64,000 nucleotides of DNA from CAZAPG01 sp964486935. Its GTDB lineage: Bacteria; Chloroflexota; Anaerolineae; 4572-78; J111. Positions 24,738 to 31,056 of the stretch are shown here, piece by piece. The stretch is from assembly GCA_964486935.1 (NCBI GenBank), contig CAZAPG010000005.1, forward strand, positions 166,944-230,943. The letters run 5' to 3'. A program made the translations under genes and the position numbers. Position 1 is the stretch's first letter. Each line of letters opens with the position of its first letter. The notes below the pieces were generated by a model, which was not told where the DNA came from, searched no databases, and saw only the letters and a list, made by a program, of their open reading frames with translations.

Positions 24738-25922
24738 CTACAGCGGTTTTTCCAGCGGCTGGAGGTGCAGCCGCCGGCCGGTGTAGGGGTGGGCAGCGGC
24801 GACGGCTTCGTTTAGCTCAACACCCAGGCCGGGGCCGGTGGGCGGAATGATATAGCCCTCTTCCCAGCGGATAGGCTCTGTCAGAATGTCGGCCTGAAAG
24901 CCGCCCCAGGTTTGGATGCTTTCCTGGATTAAAAAATTGGGGCTGCACGTGGCAATTTGAATATTGGCCGCGCCCACAATCGGGCCGCAGTAGAGATGCG
25001 GGGCAATCTGGGCGTAGTGGGCCTCGGCCATGCCGGCAATTTTTTTGGCTTCGAGGATGCCCCCCACCCGGCCCAAATTCATTTGCAGAATGGAGGCGGC
25101 CTGCCGCCGGAGCAGGTTGGCAAACTCATACTTGGTGGTCAGCCTTTCGCCGGTGGCAATGGGGATGCTGGTTGAGCGGGCCACCCGGGCCATCTCGTCA
25201 ACGTTTTCCGGGGGAACCGGCTCTTCGAGCCACAGCGGGTCGTATGGCTCCAGCCTTTTGGCCAGCCGGACGGCGCTGGCGGCGGTCATCTGGCCGTGGG
25301 TGCCAAAGAGCAGGTCGCATTTGTTGCCGACCGCCTGGCGAATTTTTTTAACAAAAGCCTCGCCGTTGTCCAGCGCCTCCAGCGAGAGTTGCCGGGGGTC
25401 AAAGGCGGTGTAGGGGCCAACCGGGTCAAACTTGACTGCCGTAAAACCCAGCTTGACATACTCGGCGGCTCTTTCGGCGGCCAGGTCGGGGTCGGTGTAG
25501 ACATCCGTTGTATCAGACTCTTTGGGGTACAGGTAGGTGTAGGAGCGCAGCCTTTCGTGTACCTGGCCGCCCAGCAGTTGGTAAACGGGCCGGTTCAGTT
25601 CTTTGCCCACAATATCCCAGCAGGCCATCTCGATGGCGCTGAGGACGCCCATCAGGGAAATATCGGGGCGTTGAGAATAACCGCTGGAGTAGATAATTCG
25701 CCACAGTTGCTCAATTTTGAAGGGGTCGGCCCCAATGACATGCCGCTCCACCACATCTTCTATCATTTGCGCCGCAACCCGGGGATGAAACGGAACGCAG
25801 TAGGCCTCGCCAAAGCCCTTGATGCCGCTGTCGGTGGTCAGCTTGAGAAAGAGCCAGTAAGGCCCGCCAAAGTGGGGCGGCGGATTTTCTACCACATAGG
25901 TTTTAGCCTCTGTAATTTTCAT
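24738..25922 (-). CDS. Enolase-superfamily dehydratase (mandelate racemase/galactonate dehydratase type)
   Basis: 394 residues. An N-terminal capping domain (about 1-125) precedes a TIM barrel carrying KFDP, GTHGQM, LEEPVPPEN and IATGERL, the metal-binding and acid/base positions of the MLE/MR group. Sugar-acid dehydration is typical, but the substrate specificity cannot be assigned. GGAGG lies upstream of the ATG at 25922. It is not obviously linked to its respiratory neighbours. Confidence 0.85.
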   Translation of the reverse strand: MKITEAKTYVVENPPPHFGGPYWLFLKLTTDSGIKGFGEAYCVPFHPRVAAQMIEDVVERHVIGADPFKIEQLWRIIYSSGYSQRPDISLMGVLSAIEMACWDIVGKELNRPVYQLLGGQVHERLRSYTYLYPKESDTTDVYTDPDLAAERAAEYVKLGFTAVKFDPVGPYTAFDPRQLSLEALDNGEAFVKKIRQAVGNKCDLLFGTHGQMTAASAVRLAKRLEPYDPLWLEEPVPPENVDEMARVARSTSIPIATGERLTTKYEFANLLRRQAASILQMNLGRVGGILEAKKIAGMAEAHYAQIAPHLYCGPIVGAANIQIATCSPNFLIQESIQTWGGFQADILTEPIRWEEGYIIPPTGPGLGVELNEAVAAAHPYTGRRLHLQPLEKPL

Positions 25923-26019
25923 TGGTTGTTAGCCTCCAAAGGGGTGGTTTATTTTTGGGCGGGTCACGCTTCATCAACTTTTGCCATTATCTTGATACCA
26001 CAGGAATTTTCTTTTTTGG

Positions 26020-26085
26020 GGGGACACTCCTTCGATTTCGCTCAGGACAGGCCCCCAAGCCCCCGCCCTGCGGGGCTAATTAAAG
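26020..26085. repeat. G/C-rich intergenic repeat with TTCGATTTCGCTCAGGACAG core
   Basis: Runs of GGGGGGACAC and GCCCCCAAGCCCCCGCC flank a TTCGATTTCGCTCAGGACAG block. A shorter relative (GGGGGGACACCCCCC, then GCCTGCGGCGCTA) lies at 28422-28455. It looks like a dispersed non-coding repeat; the boundaries are uncertain. Confidence 0.4.
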
Positions 26086-26112
26086 CCAGGGCAATCTGAA
26101 CTGGATGGGCGC

Positions 26113-26154
26113 AAAAAAATAAGGAGCAGAGCCAGGCTACTCTACCCCTTATTT
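26113..26154 (-). terminator. Rho-independent terminator after the membrane cytochrome c
   Basis: The minus-strand transcript forms AAATAAGG paired with CCTTATTT, extended by a CTCT/AGAG inner stem, followed by a run of seven U. Confidence 0.85.
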
Positions 26155-26179
26155 AAGCCAGCTTTTTGTTTCTGGCAAC

Positions 26180-26656
26180 TTATTGCAGCGCGCGCAGGTG
26201 AGCCACAATGTCCTGTAAATCATCATCGGACAGGGAGGGGTTGCCGCCTTTGGGCGGCATGGCGATGCCGGTGGTATTTTCCGGGTCGCTGGGGCCGCGG
26301 CCAACTTTAACAAATTCAATGAGCGCTTCATCGCTCATATTTTTGATGAATTGACTGTCGGCTAGCGGTTTGCCCAGGCCCTGGATGCCTTCGGCGTTTT
26401 GGCCGTGGCAGGCGGCGCAGGTAGACACAAATTTTTGCTGCCCCATTTGCGGGTTTCCGGCGGATACCGGGGCTGTATCGGCGGCTGGTTGCTGCTGAGA
26501 AGCAGTTTGCGCTTGCGCGGCGGTTTCGGTTTGGCCGGCGGCAGATGGCCTGACCTGCGTAACCCATACCAACCCTGCTACCACTAATACCAAAAGTACG
26601 GCTGAAATAATCGGCACAAATAAAAATTCGCTGCCGGATTTGTTGTCGGCGGTCAT
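26180..26656 (-). CDS. Membrane-anchored mono-haem cytochrome c
   Basis: 158 residues. An N-terminal membrane anchor (about 12-34) and an Ala/Gln/Thr linker precede a class I cytochrome c domain with CAACH and the axial-Met segment IAMPPKGGN. It is a close paralogue of the lipoprotein cytochrome next door. Likely an electron carrier in the periplasmic chain to N2O reductase or another terminal reductase. AAGGAG precedes the ATG, and a class II Crp/Fnr-type promoter lies directly upstream. Confidence 0.9.
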   Translation of the reverse strand: MTADNKSGSEFLFVPIISAVLLVLVVAGLVWVTQVRPSAAGQTETAAQAQTASQQQPAADTAPVSAGNPQMGQQKFVSTCAACHGQNAEGIQGLGKPLADSQFIKNMSDEALIEFVKVGRGPSDPENTTGIAMPPKGGNPSLSDDDLQDIVAHLRALQ

Positions 26657-26696
26657 TGGTTTGTTCTCCTTTGCAAATTGAATTTATCTTTAAGAA

Positions 26697-26739
26697 AGAA
26701 TAGCAGGTTGGACTCCATTTGTCCGTGACTTTTGTCACA
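26697..26739 (-). promoter_or_regulatory. Crp/Fnr-type class II promoter, site 2 (cytochrome c)
   Basis: CGTGACTTTTGTCACA (26724-26739) lies 21 nt from TATTCT (26697-26702, minus strand). The operator centre is at about -41.5 relative to the inferred start near 26690. Confidence 0.78.
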
Positions 26740-26813
26740 ACAGGGCAGCTATTTCAAACCGCAGGGGGTGCGTAATCAATAAGCCCCCCTGGCCGTTACA
26801 GGCTAAACCAAAA

Positions 26814-26846
26814 AAATAGCCAGGTAAAATGTTACCCGGCTATTTT
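26814..26846 (-). terminator. Rho-independent terminator after the lipoprotein cytochrome c
   Basis: AAAATAGCC-A-GGTAA and TTACC-C-GGCTATTTT form a long stem with a 4-base loop. The minus-strand transcript ends in a U-run. Confidence 0.85.
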
Positions 26847-26867
26847 GGGGTTTCAGGCCAAACAAAT

Positions 26868-27311
26868 TTATTTGTGTATGGTGCGGATATAGGACACGAT
26901 GTTATAAAGGTCCTGGTCAGACAGGGAAGGGTTGCCACCTTTGGGCGGCATGGCTACGCCGGTGCTGTTCAGCGGGTCGCTGGGGTCGCGGCCAACTTTG
27001 ATAAACTCAACCAGTTCCTGGTCGCTTTTGCCGGCTATGAATTCGCTGGTGGTCATATCTTTACCCAGGCCGGGCACGCCTTCGCCTTTGGGGCCGTGGC
27101 AGGCAGAGCAGGTAGAGGTGAATTTTTCCTGGCCGGCCTGCGGGTCGCCAGACATAGCCTGTTCCGCGGATTCTGCGGCAGCCTGCGCTTCGCCGGAACC
27201 GCTATCCTGGGGCGCGCGCTGGCGGCCAGAGTCGCCGCCGCAGGCGGTCAGGCTAAAAGCTAAAATTAGTCCCAGGGCTGCAAAAAGTGTAATTTTCTTC
27301 ATAATGTACAT
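26868..27311 (-). CDS. Mono-haem cytochrome c lipoprotein
   Basis: About 147 residues. The signal peptide ends in lipobox SLTAC, followed by an Ala/Glu/Gln linker and a cytochrome c domain with CSACH and VAMPPKGGN, nearly identical to the paralogue at 26180. The start at 27311 (MYIMKK) has AAGGAG only 3 nt away; the next ATG at 27302 is possible. Predicted to sit on the outer face of the membrane and pass electrons to copper or haem reductases. Confidence 0.88.
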   Translation of the reverse strand: MYIMKKITLFAALGLILAFSLTACGGDSGRQRAPQDSGSGEAQAAAESAEQAMSGDPQAGQEKFTSTCSACHGPKGEGVPGLGKDMTTSEFIAGKSDQELVEFIKVGRDPSDPLNSTGVAMPPKGGNPSLSDQDLYNIVSYIRTIHK

Positions 27312-27349
27312 CGACTCCTTTTGAAATTGATTTGTCCTTGCAACTGAGG

Positions 27350-27748
27350 TTACTTTATGGTGTTGAGAATATCCCATGGAGCGGGGTTTACTACCAGAGT
27401 CATCTGTTTATCCTGATGAAAGGTGCAAGCGTTCTGATAAATGCGAGCTGTTTTAAACTTTTTGGTTAATTTGGTGTGAGGCAAAAGGATAAACGGCCCA
27501 AAAGCATGAACTGCCTCATCCTGATTTTCAATTATAATCGTATCGCCAACATTTACCACAAGCTGGCGCGGCATATCAATCACTTCCTCGCCCGCGGCTA
27601 ATTTTTGGCTGGCGCCGGGGGGAATAACATAGGTGATGGTCCGGGTAGCCTGATAGTGGGTTGCTCCCCACCAGACAGTCGCCGCCAGAGCCAATAAAAC
27701 CAATAGCGACTTTACGGGTGTAACTCTAAATATGTTTTTGGGACTCAT
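27350..27748 (-). CDS. Membrane-anchored cupredoxin (type 1 copper protein)
   Basis: About 132 residues. An N-terminal membrane anchor (about 11-31) precedes a cupredoxin-like beta barrel. Type 1 copper ligands are visible: His in DEAVHAFGP and Cys/His/Met in ACTFHQDKQM (C-x2-H-x4-M). The start at ATG 27748 was chosen because GGAGG lies 5 nt upstream. Located among nos and copper-delivery genes, it is a candidate electron donor to NosZ or a copper carrier. Confidence 0.82.
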   Translation of the reverse strand: MSPKNIFRVTPVKSLLVLLALAATVWWGATHYQATRTITYVIPPGASQKLAAGEEVIDMPRQLVVNVGDTIIIENQDEAVHAFGPFILLPHTKLTKKFKTARIYQNACTFHQDKQMTLVVNPAPWDILNTIK

Positions 27749-27827
27749 CATGCCCTCCAAATGGGCTACAGGCGAGGGCGCGCCCCACCTGTAGCTTTAT
27801 CCAGCAAATCATGCGTATCGAATTGTT

Positions 27828-28343
27828 TTACTTGTGGCCGCCCTCCATATTGTGTTCCATTTTGCCCATATCAGGCGCCATGGCCTCACCCGTTTCACGA
27901 ATTTCAGCCTCAACCGTCATCGGGCCGGATTTTTCAAAATTGAGGGTCAACGATATTTTTTTGCCGGGAACCAGCTCTTCTTTTAGGTTGATTAACATGA
28001 CGTGCAGGCCGCCCGGCTCCAGTTTAACCGAATCGCCCGCCGGTACGGGCACGTTGGGAACGGGACTCATTTTCATGACATCATTTTCTATTTTGGTTTG
28101 ATGCAGTTCCACAATTTCGGCGATATCGGTTTTGGCGCTTAAGAGCGCGTCATCGCTACTGCCCTCATTCATCAGCACCATGTAGACGGCTCCATTGCCG
28201 GCCACCATTGGCGAGGGGCGCGACCAGGGTTCCATGACTTTTATTTTCGGAGGGCTATTTTGGGCATTTGGGGCTGCGCCACATTGGGCAGCCACTACTG
28301 ATACTGTAGCCAATAGTATAATTAAAGCAACAAGCTGTTTCAT
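27828..28343 (-). CDS. PCu(A)C-family periplasmic copper chaperone lipoprotein
   Basis: About 171 residues. A lipoprotein-type signal ends at AAQCG, followed by a PCuAC domain with the His/Met copper motif (ELHQTK...MKMSPVP...PGGLHVML). A Met/His-rich tail (DMGKMEHNMEGGHK) adds copper ligands. PCuAC proteins load CuA centres together with Sco. NosZ has a CuA centre, and sco lies two genes upstream. Confidence 0.9.
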   Translation of the reverse strand: MKQLVALIILLATVSVVAAQCGAAPNAQNSPPKIKVMEPWSRPSPMVAGNGAVYMVLMNEGSSDDALLSAKTDIAEIVELHQTKIENDVMKMSPVPNVPVPAGDSVKLEPGGLHVMLINLKEELVPGKKISLTLNFEKSGPMTVEAEIRETGEAMAPDMGKMEHNMEGGHK

Positions 28344-28538
28344 TTTTAACGTTCTATCCTTTCTCTCAAGGCAGTGATACCGAAGCTGTGCCACAGCGCC
28401 AGGCAGATGAAAGAGATGGGGGGACACCCCCCACGCCCCGGGCCTGCGGCGCTATTTTCAGAGGCAGCAAGGCTAACGCTTGCCGCAAACAAAGGCGCGG
28501 GTTATTGACATCCTTCATTTTCCCGTTTACGTTGGGCG

Positions 28539-28595
28539 TTTTTTGAACCTGTTTTGGCCCTTGCTGGGTATCAGCGGGCCGGCCGGTTCAAAAAA
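28539..28595. other. Long stem-loop with nested inverted repeats
   Basis: TTTTTTGAACC (28539-28549) pairs with GGTTCAAAAAA (28585-28595). Inside, GGCCC...GGGCC and GCTG...CAGC can pair. It lies between the hypothetical membrane gene and the PCuAC gene and may terminate or process the nos-side transcript. Confidence 0.6.
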
Positions 28596-28602
28596 GCCTG
28601 CC

Positions 28603-29028
28603 TCAAGAGAAAGTGGGCGGTTTTTTGGGTAAAGGCAGCCAGACGGAGTTTCCCACTAATACGAGCGCAATTATCCAACCCCATAAAAGCAAGACGTTTT
28701 GCAAAGCGCCGGCAGCCACCGGCAAAAAACTCTGGTTGAGGGTCGATAAAAATAACTGCACGGCCCCAATTTGGGCGGGGCCGATAGAGTGATTGACGGG
28801 CGACGATATTTGAGATTTTGGTCCGGCCTGGAATAATTGAGACACTTTGGCCAGTTTTTGCGAGCGCTTTGAATACCCCAGAATGTTAATATCATACACC
28901 TGATGTTTGCCAAAGTGTGATGAAAAACCCTCAAAAAAAATCAAGGGGGTAAGGCCACACACCCACAAAATAAACAGGCCGTATATGAATTTCTTTATCC
29001 AGTTAGCCGCTGTTTTTTTTAATGACAT
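28603..29028 (-). CDS. Hypothetical two-span membrane protein
   Basis: 141 residues with spans at about 13-33 and 104-126 and a polar loop between. I do not recognise a family. No good ribosome site precedes the ATG, but it lies 20 nt after sco on the same strand, so it may be the last gene of the nos/copper unit. Confidence 0.5.
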   Translation of the reverse strand: MSLKKTAANWIKKFIYGLFILWVCGLTPLIFFEGFSSHFGKHQVYDINILGYSKRSQKLAKVSQLFQAGPKSQISSPVNHSIGPAQIGAVQLFLSTLNQSFLPVAAGALQNVLLLWGWIIALVLVGNSVWLPLPKKPPTFS

Positions 29029-29048
29029 ATTGTTGGCAAAATAGGGTT

Positions 29049-29663
29049 TTAAAAATTCTCCTGCCGAAGCAGGTGAGCCAGGTCGCTGCGTAAATCTTCG
29101 GCCTCAAATCCAAAGGGGTATTGTAGTAGCAATTGGCGCTGAGGGCCAACCAGATAGAGGCTGGCCGAATGGTTGACCACGTAGCCCAGGGCCGAGTCTT
29201 CAACCGCTTCTTTTTGGGCAAAAGCGCCGTATGGCTGCATAACAGCCTGCACCTTTTCAAAATCATCGGACAGGCCGACAAATTCCGGGCCAAAGACGGC
29301 CATATATTTTCCAAGCACCTGGGGAGTGTCTCGTTCGGGGTCGGCGGAGATAAAAATTACGTGGACTCGCTCCCGCCCGGTTTCTAAATCGGCCAGCGCG
29401 TTTTTAATTTCCCACATTGTCAGCGGGCAAACATCGGGGCAGTTGGTGTAGCCAAAATAAATCAGGCTAATATCGCCGGCTACATCGCTCAAATGGAAAG
29501 GCTGGCCGCCGGCGCTCATCAACTCAAAATCGGGCAGCGGTTGGGGCGGGTCTACCACAGCGCCTTTGTACTGGTATCCCCCGGCAAAAGCCTGACACCC
29601 TACCAGGGTCAACCCGGCCAATATTATTAAAATCAGCGTGGCTTGCAACTTTTTGATAAACAT
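29049..29663 (-). CDS. Sco1/SenC-family copper metallochaperone
   Basis: About 204 residues. A lipoprotein signal ends in LVGC, followed by a thioredoxin-like Sco domain. The copper-binding set is complete: CPDVCP and the distal His in VVNHSASLYL. DPERDTP is also typical. Sco proteins assemble CuA centres in oxidases, and in nos loci they are candidates for NosZ maturation. ATG 29663 is preferred over an in-frame TTG at 29675; neither has a strong ribosome site. Confidence 0.9.
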   Translation of the reverse strand: MFIKKLQATLILIILAGLTLVGCQAFAGGYQYKGAVVDPPQPLPDFELMSAGGQPFHLSDVAGDISLIYFGYTNCPDVCPLTMWEIKNALADLETGRERVHVIFISADPERDTPQVLGKYMAVFGPEFVGLSDDFEKVQAVMQPYGAFAQKEAVEDSALGYVVNHSASLYLVGPQRQLLLQYPFGFEAEDLRSDLAHLLRQENF

Positions 29664-29692
29664 AAAAATACCCAACAGATACCAGACGCGTT

Positions 29693-30142
29693 TTATTGAT
29701 AACGCGCCACCAACTCGTCATACGTTAACACCTGCCCTGCCGTCTCCTGGGCAAACGCGGCAGCCCTTTCGCCGGAAGCGAAGGCCGCCAACCCCGATAG
29801 CATGGGCGTGGGGAGTTGCTCGCTGGCAACGTAATAAGCCGTTTCGGCCCGAATCCAGGTGTGGTCATCATAGTCGTGAACAAAAATGGCCGTAACCTCG
29901 GCCTGATTTTGCAGATAAGCCTGAACCATATCGCCAGTATCGTCAAAAATGTGCTCCTGCCCATCCTGCGTCAGATAGCCCGCCGCAAAACGCTCCTCGC
30001 TGATAATCATGCCGCAAAATTCGCACATATCTTCGCCATAATGGATGGCGGGCGGGGCAGGCTCGGCATTGGCTACGCCGCCGCAAGCCATAATGAGGAC
30101 GCTTATCATAATTAAAATTGCGGTTAACGTGAAATTTCTCAT
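29693..30142 (-). CDS. nosL: NosL copper chaperone
   Basis: A 149-residue lipoprotein (lipobox IMAC) with the NosL copper motif EDMCEFCGMIIS and HIFDDTGDM. NosL delivers Cu(I) for the CuZ centre of N2O reductase together with the NosDFY transporter. Its ATG overlaps the nosY stop (ATGA). Confidence 0.92.
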   Translation of the reverse strand: MRNFTLTAILIMISVLIMACGGVANAEPAPPAIHYGEDMCEFCGMIISEERFAAGYLTQDGQEHIFDDTGDMVQAYLQNQAEVTAIFVHDYDDHTWIRAETAYYVASEQLPTPMLSGLAAFASGERAAAFAQETAGQVLTYDELVARYQ

Positions 30143-30975
30143 AAATCACCCCGGCGGTTGAAGATGCCGTAAGCCGCAACCAGAGGCAGCACTATCCAGG
30201 CCGCCAGCGAACCGAGAAACAGCCAGGTCAGGCTATCCCGGTAGGTTTGCATGGCGTAGATGCCGGCCGGCCCCAGCACATCCAGGGTTGAGTTGATGCT
30301 GATTAAGGCCGACATTTTAAAAACCTGGAGCGGGTTTATCAGCGCCAGGCTAAACAGGGTGTTAATGGGCAATTTAAAGGCCAGGGTAGTGCCCATCAGC
30401 CCCAAATCGCCAATAAAAACCAGGGTAAGCCACACAAACAGGGCCGCGCCGGTGGCTACCGCTGCCTTGCGGGTCAGCACGCTAATTAAAAAACCCAGGC
30501 TCAACATGCCCAGCGCCAGCACAAAGGCAAAGCCCACCAGCAAAACGTACGCCTGCGGGTCGGTTTGACCCCCCCGCCCGGCAATAACCACCGCCGACAG
30601 GCCGAAGCCAAAAGCCAGCGTACCCAGCAACGATGCGGCCAGCCCCAGATATTTGCCCAGCAGCACCTCGCTGCGGTTAACCGGCTGGGCCAGCAAATAG
30701 GCCAGCGTGCCCCGTTCGCGCTCGGTTGACAGGCTGCCGGCGCCAATGGTCAGGGCCATCAACGGCACCACCAGCAGCACCAGGTTGACCAGGCTGGCGG
30801 CGGTGCGGCCAAAGCCGGCAAAGCCGCTGTAACCCGTGCCGCCGCCACTCAGCGATAGCCACGACAGCAGCAAGGCCAGGCCGGTAAAGGCCGCCGCGTA
30901 CAGCACAAACCAGCGGTTATTGAGCGAGTCGTTGATTTCTTTGGTGAGCAGGGTTGTTATTATTCTTGGTTCCAT
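30139..30975 (-). CDS. nosY: NosY ABC transporter permease
   Basis: A 278-residue inner-membrane protein with about six spans, of the ABC-2 permease type. The segment ERERGTLAYLLAQPV is typical of the coupling region. With NosF and NosD it forms the machinery that delivers the sulfur and assembly components of CuZ. It sits between the nosD-nosF gene and nosL, and a heptamer-repeat leader of about 80 nt precedes it. Confidence 0.9.
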   Translation of the reverse strand: MEPRIITTLLTKEINDSLNNRWFVLYAAAFTGLALLLSWLSLSGGGTGYSGFAGFGRTAASLVNLVLLVVPLMALTIGAGSLSTERERGTLAYLLAQPVNRSEVLLGKYLGLAASLLGTLAFGFGLSAVVIAGRGGQTDPQAYVLLVGFAFVLALGMLSLGFLISVLTRKAAVATGAALFVWLTLVFIGDLGLMGTTLAFKLPINTLFSLALINPLQVFKMSALISINSTLDVLGPAGIYAMQTYRDSLTWLFLGSLAAWIVLPLVAAYGIFNRRGDL

Positions 30976-31000
30976 TTTTTTACACCCGATTATTTTTCAA

Positions 31001-31056
31001 GGTAGCGTGGTCCGTGGAACGTGAAAAAGCTCTACGTTCACCTTCTACGCCCTACG
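31001..31056. repeat. Heptamer tandem repeat in the nosF-nosY gap
   Basis: Eight 7-bp units fill the gap up to the nosF stop: GGTAGCG, TGGTCCG, TGGAACG, TGAAAAA, GCTCTAC, GTTCACC, TTCTACG, CCCTACG. The two halves are partly inverted. Confidence 0.75.

Noticed and set aside
26020..26085. Third full MITE copy
   Set aside because: G/C runs are similar, but the AAATTTT terminal inverted repeats and the flanking duplication are missing.
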